Origin: Rotaria sordida
Lineage: Eukaryota > Rotifera > Eurotatoria > Philodinida > Philodinidae
Length of the DNA stretch: 64,000 nucleotides
Direction of reading: 5' to 3'
Assembly: GCA_905250125.1 (NCBI GenBank)
Contig: CAJNOL010001071.1
Coordinates: 1-64,000 of the forward strand
Of the stretch, positions 52,373 to 63,382 are shown in pieces. A program made the position numbers and the translations under genes. Position 1 is the first letter of the stretch; each line of letters begins with the position of its first letter. The notes under the pieces were generated by a model. It was not told the origin of the DNA, did no database searches, and was given only the letters and a program-made list of their open reading frames with translations.

Positions 52373-54329
52373 ATGGCTACTAACATCAACATTCCATCAC
52401 TTTTTACACTTCCAGTTGAATTAATCTATCGTATTTTAAACAATCTTGATAATCAAACTATTCTATTTTCATTTGGTAATGTTTGTAAACGATTTCAATC
52501 CATTATTAATACATATAATCAATATAAATTAAATTTTCAATCAGTATCTAAATTATGTTTCCATTCAATTTGTTATTTAATACATCCAGAAAATATTATT
52601 TCACTTACACTTTCAAATGATAATAAAACACCAAATCAAATCAAATGTTTTTTTTCATTTTTTCAAATTCAACAATTTACTTGTTTACGTTCATTAACAC
52701 TTATAGAAATCGATGAAAATGATTTTCATAATATTTTTCCATTTAAAAATATTCTTATATCATTATCATTTACTTTTCGAAATAATATTCTTCAAAATTC
52801 AAAAACATTACAATTAATTTCTTCAATAATATCTAATAATAATCTTCGACATCTTGATTTTTTTTTATCATCGAGTAAAATCGATGATTTAATATGGCCT
52901 AATCAATGTTTACTTCAATCTCTCGTACTATCTAATCGTATAAATTTCATACAATTCTCTACAATACTTTCCTATTCATTACAATTAAAAAAATTTGTAT
53001 TACAAGATTGTATTATAGAAGATCTAACTGATATTGATTCTTTAATTTCTTATCCACAATTAATTTCACTTACATTTGATGATAGTGAATTAAATGTGAA
53101 TGAATGTCAATTAATATTATCTTTAACACCTTCATTAGAATATCTTCATATAGTTGGAGGAACAAATTTATCTAATGGTTTTTGTTGGGAAAAATTTATT
53201 CAAAAGAAATTATTAAAATTAAATAAATTTGAATTTGCTTTTTGTGGTACTACAGATGTTAGAGTTGAAGATTCAATTAATGTTGAATCATTGATAACTT
53301 CATTTCGAACACCATTTTGGATTGATAATAAACATTGGTTTGTTGTTTGTTATTATTTTAAAGATTCAGCTAATTATAGTATTTATTCATTACCAATTTG
53401 TAAATCAAAAGTAAGATTTTATCCTCATGAAGATAAAATTACATGTTCAACGTATTCAAATTTTTATAATGATGTTTCAATGACAGATAATGTACGTGAA
53501 ATGCAATTAAATTTAACTGATTTAATGGCTCGTCATAATCAAGATGTAAAGGTATTTAAATGAATTTACAAAAACAAATTGACTTTTATATGTCAAATGT
53601 TGTCTAATACACAACATTATTCAAGTCAGTGAATGTATATGATCAAAAGTATTCATCCACTGTCTAAAGACAGCGAATTAGATATTGAATAATAGAGAAA
53701 GATTGATAATGTTGATCATTTTTTTAATTTATAGATAGCGAGTAGAGTTCAAAACATGGATGAGAATTTTGATTTTTAGATTCGATAAGGAAAAGATTTA
53801 TCTTTAAATTATTTAAATAAATGTGACAAATTATTATTTTTTTATATAGAATACATCAGCAAGTTATACTCTTTTTCGCAAACTGAACAAACTCTTGCTT
53901 TTTATTGATAATGAATGGCCCATTGGTTCAATTGAATATCTCTCAACATTTATTGATTTATCATATATCGTTGAATTATTAATCAGTATTGATTTTGATT
54001 CAGAATCTGTTTCAAATAAACTTACTAATATTACTCATTTACTTAAACAAACATTGAATTTACATACTTTGACAATTGATAGTTCATTAACAAGTGCAGA
54101 AAATATTTGTTTATTAGTACCTGATTATATAAAACATTTACAAGTATCAGTTAAAAATATTGATGATACTAAATTAATTATTGAACAACTTAAACATTTA
54201 TCGAGTGTCACATTTGAAACTTTGTATGATATAAAATGTTTATCACCAGAATTTGTGACATGGCTTATGGAAAAAAGAAATCAATCAACATATAGAAATG
54301 AAAACACGTTTCTTAGTATTTGGTTTTAA
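52373..54329 (+). CDS. F-box/LRR-like protein, 2 exons, 552 aa
   Basis: Exons 52373-53551 and 53850-54329 join in phase across a 298-nt intron. The N-terminus TLPVELIYRILNNLDNQTIL followed by FGNVCKRFQSI is a clear F-box (~12-55), the Skp1-binding motif of SCF ubiquitin-ligase adaptors. The rest is irregular Leu-rich repeats (LRSLTLIEID, LRHLDFFLSS, SLEYLHIVGG), the block SFRTPFWIDNKHWFVVCYYF (~313-332) also found in the broken paralogue at 42.4 kb, and after the intron more repeats (LHTLTIDSSL, IKHLQVSV). The gene is unbroken. The target is unknown; multicopy F-box/LRR families usually recognise diverse substrates. The ATG is preceded by an in-frame TAA at 52367-52369. Confidence 0.85.
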
Positions 54330-56034
54330 CAATAATAGCAATTAGAAAACTTGAGAAGATATGTCATGTATCTGATACATAATCAGAAATAAATATATTT
54401 CTTTTAAATGAATTTTTAAGATAATACTTTAACAACTATTCGTTAATACAATTGATTAAGACTATATCTTTTCAGAATTTCGGTCAACGTCGTCTATTTT
54501 TAAACAACAAAAATATTTTCAATAGTAAGAGTTGAGTAATGTTCTACTAGCGTGACATGTAACCCTCGTAAATATTACATGCAAATTCCTGCTGACATGA
54601 AGAAATTAACACTATCAGAAATCAGCTTATTTCCTCTCTATTGCATGGAAAGATACTCTCTTGGGCAAAATCATTTATATTCGTCTAGACTATCATAACA
54701 GGCATTATTATATTTAATTCTACCACTACTCGTCCGTTAGTCTTTTGGTTATTTCTTTCTTGTATGATCGCAATACTTAATCACTGTTTTTCTTCGTATC
54801 ATTCATACTAATTGATGAAACCAATATACATTTAGTAGTTCTATTTCACAGAAATGTCTTTTTTATTCATTGCTTCTTCTCTATTTCGATATATTTATCT
54901 TCTTTTCAATCTACATTACTGTTGATCAGTCAACCTAGGTGCTCTCATGTTTATCCTTGTATATATATATACTTCTAAAAGAAAATTTTATGAACTGTAA
55001 GTAAAATCATCAACATTTTGGATTACACTAATTGGTTATCCTTCTGATTTGTTGTATGGTGGAGATACATAAATCGATATTGAAATTTTTTGTACATGTT
55101 CATAATCACTCGATAACTTCTAAAGAGAAGTATTAATTACTTGAAATATTTCTTCAGTTATATCATGAACACAACAATCACAATTATGTACAAAAAGATA
55201 CAATCAACGGTGATATCAATAATTCTATAGATCTCGAGTAGTGCGCCAATACTGATAAGATTTTGACATGATGAACAAGTCGAATTGAATAGATAGGAAT
55301 TTGATGATGCCTCATCCTGTGTCATCAACTGGACTTCACAAAAAAGGTCTCATTGAAAAAGATCGACTTGAAAATATCGCTGTCTATTACTACTCTGTGT
55401 CATCAAACTATGACATACAAATATTAACCAGAATGATAACCAGTACATGTTGTCTCAAAAGAAAAGAAAAAATGATAGTACATGAAATAAAGGCCAGTTG
55501 TTTTTCAAGCTTTTTTAAAACAAGTTCAATGTAAGATTGAAACCTGCATATATCAATTATTCTGATGACATTAGCTGTTAAACTTTTCTATTTCCATTCT
55601 TTTTTCCTTTGCTCTTCATCATCTAACATTCCAAAAGCTTTTCTTCTAATTTTATTATCCAGAGAATCAACGATAAATCCTAATCACGTACTACAACTTT
55701 ATTTTTCTATATTTTATGAAGATGATATTTTTCATTCCCATAGCTCTTCTCAAATGCCAAAAAGACGTTTCCATTTATTTGATTCAAAATTCCTATGAAT
55801 CAATGATATCGAAAGAATATTTTATTGGTTCCTATTTTTGTGTACTTGAGAACATGCTCCTTTTCTTTTTAATAAAAAATAACATTGATCTTTGACGGTA
55901 TTTCTCAATAGAGAACAGCAACTTAAGATTTCGTTAAACACTCTTGCTTAACAACTGAATACCTATTAACATGGTTAATATATTATTTGATTACAGATAA
56001 AGAAATAAGATTATCAATCAAGTATTTTAAATAT
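54330..56034. other. Intergenic between convergent genes
   Basis: AT-rich. Two adjacent plus-strand frames (55301-55534 and 55565-55798) are modestly protein-like, the second ending PKRRFHLFDSKFL, but I could not connect them by splicing or match them to a family. Confidence 0.45.
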
Positions 56035-56910
56035 TCAAGCCCATGCAATTGGAGCACCACGTGATTTAAGACGTCCTTCGTAAAAACCGATAAAAACACT
56101 ATTAAAATGAGTTATAAATTGAGTAGACATTTGACTAAAATCAACAGAACATTTATTTGTTCCATGTCGATACCAATGAGTATTAAAATTCAGAGTTGAT
56201 TCTAAAAATATTTTAGGTACATTGTACGGTTTTTCTAATTCTTCGAGAAGACTATCTGGTGAAATTAATTGTTTAATAGTGGTTGCTTCGAGAAACAAAT
56301 TAAGATGATCAATTGAATTAGATCGTTTAGGACTTAAAAAATGCACAAGATGTACCATTAAAACAACCATTTCTTTATGAAGTTGTTGTAGATCATTTTC
56401 ATCTTTAATTGCTGAATCAATGTAATGTCCAGCAAAGTTTCGAACAAATCGAATAAGTTTATATACAATATTATCTGTATTAGTAAGAATATAATGATGA
56501 TAATTAGATATTGGAAAAAATTCATGAGAAAATCGACATTTAGTGCCATAAGTACATGAATGAGTGTACCAAAAAGGACAGATATTTGATTGACGATACA
56601 AAGTCTCGTGTTCATAGCGACATTGATTGCGGAGTTTAGGACAATCACCATTTTTTATCATTTGTATACATAGACGACGATCCCATAGTGCTATTTCCGA
56701 GTAAAGAATGCTTTTCGTTGTTTCATGAATATAGATAAATAAGAGAAGACCTTTTTCAAGACGAGCAAAATTTACTCCTTTTGAAGTTTGTCGTGTTTTA
56801 TAATAGTTATTTGCTTCCGAGATATTTGTATTACATATAATATCTTGTTGAATAGATATTTCAGCAATCTTTTTTGATAATGTATCGATCTTGTCATTAG
56901 TCGAAGTCAT
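56035..56910 (-). CDS. CCCH-type zinc-finger protein (291 aa)
   Basis: A single exon with two CCCH fingers in tandem: CIQMIKNGDCPKLRNQCRYEH (C-x8-C-x6-C-x3-H, ~78-98) and CPFWYTHSCTYGTKCRFSHE (C-x7-C-x5-C-x3-H, ~108-127). Such fingers usually bind RNA. The N-terminal ~40 residues are Lys/Ile/Ser-rich and may form a helix; the C-terminal ~160 residues are helical-looking (QLHKEMVVLMVHLVHFLSP) without a recognised fold. I start at MTSTNDKID (56910). The frame is open up to 57000 but the extra residues look non-coding, and an upstream splice cannot be excluded. The partner or RNA target is unknown. Confidence 0.75.
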   Translation of the reverse strand: MTSTNDKIDTLSKKIAEISIQQDIICNTNISEANNYYKTRQTSKGVNFARLEKGLLLFIYIHETTKSILYSEIALWDRRLCIQMIKNGDCPKLRNQCRYEHETLYRQSNICPFWYTHSCTYGTKCRFSHEFFPISNYHHYILTNTDNIVYKLIRFVRNFAGHYIDSAIKDENDLQQLHKEMVVLMVHLVHFLSPKRSNSIDHLNLFLEATTIKQLISPDSLLEELEKPYNVPKIFLESTLNFNTHWYRHGTNKCSVDFSQMSTQFITHFNSVFIGFYEGRLKSRGAPIAWA

Positions 56911-57645
56911 TTCAAGATGTCTAGAAGAACAAATTATGTTATAGTTCAACGAATTCTCCCATGTTATTATTTTTTCTATATTTATTAAGGAACAGTACAC
57001 AAATAATTACCTACCAGGTAAAACGAAACTTTTTCTTTAGTGTATGGAAGCCATTTCGCGACACAGCGCACGTGGTACGATGGAGAGAAGAAAAAACAAG
57101 ATAGAAGTTACTTGCAAGAGTAAGAAGAAAAAGTAAATATTTTCGTATTTGAGGTTTTTCTCAGTGAAAATGTCTTATTGTAGAGTCAAATGAATTGTTT
57201 GAATATAATAATTATTTCTTAGACTTTACACTAACTCACGAATATGAGTAGACTAATTATTATGCGATAATTACTTGTTATAGGTAAAAAAAATATAAAT
57301 ACATACACAAACGGATAAAGAAAATAGAAACAAACAGTAACCATACATATAAACACGTAACCAAAGAACGAAAAACACAATAACACTTATCGATACAAAA
57401 TCAATAGCTATGATTTTTTTCGAGTTGTCAAATAACTAGTTTACCATAACAAAAAAAAACAGCGTTAATAAGCAAAAAAATTTGCTTTAGGGTGTTGAAC
57501 GGCAGATTCATTTGAACGCTTCAAAATGATAAGAGCTCCAAAGCTTGAGTACAGCAGTGAGTTGCATGGAAATAATATCATTATCTCATGAATACTTCGA
57601 TTTGAACTGTTTTCGAAGTCAGTGGAACTGTTAATAGATTATTAT
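56911..57645. other. Intergenic, nothing recognised
   Basis: AT-rich region upstream of the zinc-finger gene; it should contain its promoter. No coding exon or repeat seen. Confidence 0.5.
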
Positions 57646-57922
57646 TCACCGTACGCTAAACGAAAATGCTGAGAGATGTTCATTATTTTCTTCAATTGTC
57701 ATTGTTAGTAGATTCCATTTATCAAGATTGCTGACTGTGAAAATTACTGTTGAAAGCTTTTCTGTTGACTCTCTAATAACATAGTTACTATTTGCATTAG
57801 TGCGTCCGACAGAAGTACTAACATCATCAGCAGTTGTATACGACGCACCATAAAGAGTTTCATTCCCACCAGTAAGTGAAACAGTCATTCCAGTTCGCAT
57901 GAAAAATTCATCAAACTAAACC
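57646..57922 (-). pseudogene. Orphan exon, possibly a gene fragment
   Basis: After a possible acceptor at about 57923 (tttag on the minus strand) the frame runs FDEFFMRTGMTVSLTGGNE … YTTADDVSTSVG … STVIFTVSNLDKWNLL and stops near 57646. Composition (Thr, Ser, Asn, Gly) is protein-like and suggests an extracellular beta-rich segment. A second patch lies upstream at about 58078-58025 (EATKISCYDTDLNSTM), but I could not join the two in phase. The mariner relic begins just beyond, so the rest of the gene may have been lost. Function unknown. Confidence 0.4.
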
Positions 57923-58088
57923 ATATAATAATTGATGCTTTTATGAACTAAACAAATTTCATATGCTACTAGATTTGAAAATGGTTAAAGAATGCCACAA
58001 ACTATTATAGTAGTCTTTTAAAGAAACTAACTGATCATTGTAGAATTGAGATCAGTATCATAACAAGATATTTTCGTAGCTTCACAAT

Positions 58089-58640
58089 ACAGGGTGTTCC
58101 AAAAGTCTCCGAGAAAAGTAAATTTGAATATCTTCATTATTTATCAAGTTTAATCAACTGATTTTTTTTTCAAATGATATAGGTACCAGTGTGAAGTTTT
58201 TTTTGATACGAACAAGATTCATAAATACTGTTCAAAATTATTAGTTTTGGCTGATATACAAAAAACACCCGTTTTTCGGTTTCCAAAAAATTGCTAGGCT
58301 GTGTTTCTTTTTTATAATGCTTTAATTTCTTGCATTCTGTGTGACGTTTAAATCGATCAGATCCTTTGCTATCATTTCTATGCATTTCTTTTGGTATATC
58401 ACTACAAAACGAAGCCTAATGGAGTCAAATCCGGCGATCATGAAGTTCAAAAGATCGGTTCACCTGTTCGAGTTCATGAGTCATCGTTCGGAAACACAAA
58501 ACAGTTTCATGAGCTTCGTGAATACCAAACTTGACACTAATGATGACCTATTTAACGCGTTTCAAAATTTCTAGAACAAACGCTTTGAAACGCGTTCTTC
58601 TTACCGGCATTTCGAATTGTTAATTTTCATATCGGGGAAG
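58089..58640 (-). mobile_element. Degraded Tc1/mariner-type element
   Basis: Left terminus CAGGGTGTTCCAAAAGTCTC at ~58089 resembles mariner-type inverted repeats. On the minus strand the motif SPDLTPL at 58437-58417 matches the third catalytic-Asp block of the IS630/Tc1/mariner transposases, followed by an aromatic/Lys-rich stretch (YTKRNA) expected just after it, but with stop codons between. The opposite terminal repeat was not found, so the element is truncated and inactive. Confidence 0.6.
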
Positions 58641-58703
58641 CGCATCAAACAGGTCGGCATTAACGTATTTTGGAAATGCGTTTTTTTCGCAGAAATTTAC
58701 GCC

Positions 58704-58953
58704 ATGGAAAGCTTCAGTTTATTTCAAAGGTAATTGTTCGAAACTTCACACTGGAAATTGAGCAAGATCTTTTGGTTTTATTTTAGTACTATTGCATCTA
58801 TCTCTCAGTATTCACTGGTAAAAATCAATGAAGAACCCTTCAAATTCGATAAATTATCTTTTGCTACCACTCAAATTATTCTATCAGATGAGCCTCTCAA
58901 ACAAACACAATCTCTAATTGATCTTTTTATATCAACAAAAGAATACGCATCCG
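58704..58953 (+). pseudogene. 5' exons of a short gene with a hAT-split intron
   Basis: Exon 58704-58729 (MESFSLFQS) splices in phase to 58787-58953 (TIASISQYSLVKINEEPF … IDLFISTKEYAS), ending at a gtaact donor. The next acceptor, ttaacag, is at 60167; without the inserted element and one target copy the intron would be 66 nt, the usual size here. The downstream exon from 60168 is most protein-like in a frame (SSSEIEASPQSKMYNQ … YTGPDMYYNN, stop) one base off from the phase of exon 2; the in-phase frame is open to 60415 but looks poor. So the gene is either decayed or uses a splice site I missed. Family not recognised. Confidence 0.5.
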
Positions 58954-58969
58954 GTAACTCACTTCACAC

Positions 58970-60109
58970 CAGAGACCGTCATCAGGTCAGGGCTGCCCTG
59001 TTGCCCTGTACTGCCCTGACCTGTACTTCAGGGCAAACTTCTTTTTTTACCCTGTCCTGTTTGCCCTGCAGGGCGACCGAAGAAAAGTACAGGGCAGGAC
59101 AGGGCAAATTTTTTTGCCCTATTAATTTTTCACATAAGTTTATTTGGAAGCCTTTTTCGAAGCTAAATGGAATCTTTCAAAACATCTATTATCGATGGAA
59201 TTCCATCAACATCCATCAACCAGTGATGAACCTGTCTTTTCAATTGGTTTCATCAGAACTAATGAATTTGATACTCATTCTGATTTATCATTGTACAATA
59301 CAGTTCCCCCCCACTTCAGAAAAGTTTAACCAAGGTTATCACATCAAAAGTATTTAGAACACATAGAAAATAAATCGCAACCTCTTGGTAAGTAGCGATG
59401 AAAATCTGCAAATCGATAAAATGATAGCGTTCAGGCAATCACAATCTCTATGTTCATTGATAAATATCTGATTTTTCTGCAGTTATCCTGCTTATTCTTT
59501 GGATCCGTACAAGAGAAGTGAAGATACTTGATTAAAGCCAATTATTTCTTTTATAAAGAATAAACTCAAATAACATCATTTTCGCTCGATTATCGTGTAA
59601 CTTTTGATTAATTATTTCGTTTTCTTTCACTGATAAGATTTCAAAATTTTTTCTCATTAATCAAAAGTATTTATCAATTTTTATTTTTTTAAATTAGTTA
59701 TTTAATCTTAATCGACTAGAGAAATTTAAAAACAATCTTGACAATTTAAAAAGACTAACATAGCATCTCAGCAGGATTATAATTATATAAAAACAGTATC
59801 GTTTTCATAGAATTTAAACGAACTTTTGATTGTTTCTACGCATGGATAATATTCTGTTGAAATGACTTAAACAAGGCATATATAATGAACACAAGACCCA
59901 TTAGATTTATTCATCATGTCATAAATTCATCCTATAGTTGAGATTCAATTTAAAGGCCCTCAGGGCGCCCTGTCCTGTACTGCCCTGCCCTGAGGGCAGG
60001 GCAGGGCAAAAAATATTTTATGTTTTATCGTCCAGGGCAGGGCAGGGCAAGGTATAACAGGGCAAAGGGCAGGACAGGACACAAAAAAACTGCCCTGTGA
60101 CGGTCTCTG
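58970..60109. mobile_element. Nonautonomous hAT-like element (1140 bp) with 8-bp target duplication
   Basis: Both ends carry the inverted repeat CAGAGACCGTCA, at 58970 and, reversed, ending at 60109. Flanks are cttcacac (58962-58969) and cttcatac (60110-60117), an 8-bp target duplication with one change; 8 bp is the hAT hallmark. Each end has ~150 bases packed with GCCCTG/CAGGGC words, as expected of subterminal transposase-binding repeats, and far richer in GC than the surroundings. The ~830-base interior is AT-rich and has no hAT transposase; the frame at 59144-59329 is mildly protein-like. The element sits in a short intron. Confidence 0.85.
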
Positions 60110-60167
60110 CTTCATACAACTCGCATTACAATGCAAGAAAACTATCTGCATTCAAACTTTTTAACAG

Positions 60168-60415
60168 CAGTAGCGAAATTGAGGCATCACCTCAATCTAA
60201 AATGTACAATCAAACATCATCTGCTACATGTTATACTGGTCCCGATATGTATTACAATAACTGATTTATATATTTATGAGAATGAAACATTTATTTATAT
60301 GATTTCGAGAGTTTTTAATACATTCATACATACGAGAAGAAACTCTATAGACGCATCCTGTTTTACTCAACAATCAAAGTTGAATCGATCAATTTCGTGT
60401 AACAATTCATTTTAA
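60168..60415 (+). pseudogene. Candidate 3' exon of the hAT-split gene
   Basis: It follows acceptor ttaacag (60161-60167). One frame reads SSSEIEASPQSKMYNQTSSA … CYTGPDMYYNN and stops at about 60262; another, in phase with the upstream exons, stays open to 60415 but is Ile/His/Leu-rich and less convincing. The uncertainty over frame is why I call the locus broken. Confidence 0.35.
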
Positions 60416-61892
60416 TTATTACAATCCTACTTTTTCGATACAAAATCTTTGAGTATTTCTCTCGTTTTGGTGACTACTCTTCAATTGTTTATCTCACGTA
60501 CTTCGAAATTATTCAAGCCGATATAATCTCGTCAAATGAAGAATTATGTTCTTGTTCTTGTTATATTCTGTTCTAGAGCTTAACTAACTCGACGCTTCCA
60601 CTAAAACTTAATTTATTGGCGTTGACTGATAAATTCAGTTATTGCTTTGTGTTGCATACTTAGAAAAATAAGCAAATAAGACTTATATTATTATTTCCTT
60701 AACACATTCGATCCGATGTGAGCCACCGGTGGCTCACGATAAAAAAACTGGATATATCCACTCTCTTATAACCAAATGAACTGGTTTTTTCGTCGATGAT
60801 AGAAGAAATGTTTAAAGTTTTTATTTATAAGAGAAACGTCAATGAACGCCGCGTTAAGCTTTATAATTGACTTCAAGAAGCAAAAGCAACTCTCTGCAAT
60901 TTTCGAAAAAATACAACCACATATATGTTCTCAAAGTTACTTTAGATAAGTAAACCGTTGTAAATTCAGCAAGTTCTCACAAATTAGGCTAATATTTCTT
61001 TCAAATTACAGAGGAACAGTTGTAATATAATAAGTTTTAAATAAAATTGAAGCAATTATAATGCAAAGTTGTCATGCATGCACATAGTTTTTTCGAAATC
61101 TATGCAAAATCATCTTTCTTTCTTGAAGTAAATTATAACACCTTAACACGGCGTTTATTGACGTTTCTCTTATGAATAAAAACTTTAAACATTCCTCTAT
61201 CATCGACGAAAAACACAGATCATTTGGCTAAAAGAGAGTGAAAATATTCAGATTTTTTTGCCGTGAGCTATCGGCGGCTCGCATCGGGTTGAATGTGTTA
61301 ATGAAAATGAGTTTAGTGAAATTTTTATTTTATTTTATCAATAAACCATTCGTAGCCATTCTCATTTTGTGTCTTCTGTCAAGGACTCCTTTTTTTTCGT
61401 TTTAGTCTTGCATAGAATGATTAAAACAAGTTAACTAGAAAGTCATGCTTCACTTTATTGGAATCGAAAAATATAGAGTGGTTTCAATTGAACCCAATAC
61501 ACATCATGAGGGAAACATTTATATTCGTCAGCTCCATATATTCTTTCCAAATACGCTCTAGATGGGCGTTCTCTTGTTTTTTTATATTATAAAAAAAAAA
61601 GATAATAATAAAACGTGTGCAATACAAGAGCAAGGAAGGTTGACAAGTATAGTGTAAAAGAAAAGCAAGAGAAAAGAAAAAAAAAGATTTACAACGTGCC
61701 ACATATATTGTCGTCGAACGCCTTCAAAATTGCAAAATAGAAGAAAGAAAAAAAAGAGTCAACAGGAAAGTCATTCTTGATACATCACACAGTAACTAAG
61801 TTATAGTGAGTCGGTTAGCTATTTATTTGGTTTTATTCAAAATATTTTGTTGCTTTTTTGTTATCGTTTTTCAGATTTAGATTATTTAACTA
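60416..61892. other. Intergenic with a long-TIR MITE
   Basis: It contains the TTAA-flanked element at 60703-61297 and the presumed promoter of the C2-domain gene. A minus-strand frame at 61702-61484 has no features. Confidence 0.5.
60699..61301. mobile_element. TTAA-flanked MITE with ~200-bp terminal inverted repeats
   Basis: TTAA at 60699-60702 and 61298-61301 bracket a 595-bp element. The ends are CACATTCGATCCGATGTGAGCC on the left and the close reverse complement on the right (…CGGCTCGCATCGGGTTGAATGTG). The inverted arms continue to about 60905 and back to about 61090, sharing TTTTTCGTCGATGATAGA, TTTAAAGTTTTTAT and ATAAGAGAAACGTCAAT. No coding capacity. TTAA target choice points to a piggyBac-type transposase as driver, which is inference. 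Confidence 0.8.
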
Positions 61893-63382
61893 ATGACTTC
61901 TTGTTCACTTTCTTCTGGTCTTAGAAGCTTAATCACAAACACGACATCTCTCACCTTAGACGATTCACAGAATAGTTATGATATTGTTATTCAATTTCAT
62001 TCTGCTGAGGTTGATTTATTATTAGTTTTATTTTATTCTACATTTTCTTCTTTCAGGATCTACCAAAGGTGGATGTCATCGGATATGCTGATCCATATTT
62101 TATAGCAAAAATTGATGATCAAATATCATTTACGTGAGTCTGATTTTTAATCTATTCAAGCAGATATATCAAACATAATTAAAGAAAATCAAGCGAGAAA
62201 CTTTTTCCAATCATACTCTATTTTTGTAGAAAAAAAGGATTAACATCCTAATACAATTAAGTAATATTAGAAAGTCACACATTTCTTATAGTTAAATATA
62301 TTTTGTCATGACATATAATTGTATTCTTATATTTTAGATCAACTATTCTATCAAATACGGCAACACCTAAATGGGATAATGAAAAATGGATTGTTCGTAA
62401 TATTCCATTGAATGCCAAACTTACAGTTACAGTTTATGATAAAGATGATGAAAAAATTCTTGATGATTATATTGGTGAATTTGAGATTCTTAATCTAATT
62501 AATTATCATGCTCCACCAAAAGGTCATAAAATAATTGGTCCATTGAAGTATCATAGTGGTTATTTTCATTTATCTATCCATTCAATGAAATCATCAGAAC
62601 AAACAAAAGATCTACCTCCTTATACATTTGATGGTCCTTGTCGATATTCTCGTCATGATTCATTTGCTGTTGGTCGTTTAACTATGCTTAATGCTGATTG
62701 TGTTTATTCAACATGGAAAATAAACCTACGCAGAATATCAGCTTTTTTTAAACCTCATGAACAACAACATTGGAATAGAAAATACAAAGCAGCACAAGCT
62801 ATATTTGGCCATTCTCCCATATCAGTAGCATCACGAAATGCAATCAAATTAGCACATAAAGTACTTTATGGTCAAACATTAAAACATAATGAAAATGGTC
62901 AATTAACTAATATTAATGATCTTTGGAAATTAGTTTTTTCAGATCCAACAACACAACATATTAAGCCATGTATTTATACATATGTTATTGATGATAATAC
63001 ATGGCGTTTTAGTGAAACTGATGTTCAATTTTTTGCAGATTTGGCAAGTAAACATGCATTATTAGCTAATGGATCAGAATATGTTCGTTATGCTGGTGAA
63101 TTTCATACACGACCAAAATATGGATGGGATAAATGTGATGATGAATGGGAATTAGTATTTGATAATGGATCTGGTACTTATGCTCCTAATTCTGATTTAT
63201 TGATTAATTTAAAAGAATTATTTTTATTCAATTTTCCTGAATTAAATATTGTTACATATGATTATAATGATCCAAGATTGAAAGAAAGTATAACAGAATT
63301 AAAACGTGCAATAGAAAAATATAAAAATAGTACAACAACAGTTCAACAGCTTGTTTTGAATTATTCTTCACTTTCAGTTTAG
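61893..63382 (+). CDS. C2-domain protein of a fungal-like family, 3 exons, 412 aa
   Basis: Exons 61893-62009, 62057-62133 and 62338-63382 join in phase. Residues ~28-130 form a C2 domain (DIVIQFHSAEDLPKVD, YADPYFIAKI, TPKWDNEKW, LTVTVYDKDDE), with the Asp residues that bind calcium in C2 loops mostly present. After it comes a conserved region starting YTFDGPCRYSRHDS and VGRLTMLN, and a C-terminal part with ELVFDNGSGTYAPN and ELNIVTYDYND. No signal peptide or membrane helix, so probably a cytosolic protein that may bind membranes when calcium rises. From memory, this C2-plus-conserved-tail layout is best known in fungi, which would make this a transfer candidate; I cannot verify that here. The gene has normal rotifer-like introns and base composition. 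Biochemical role unknown. Confidence 0.8.

Noticed and set aside
55301..55798. Two adjacent plus-strand frames that might be one gene
   Set aside because: No splice sites join them in phase and there is no recognisable family.
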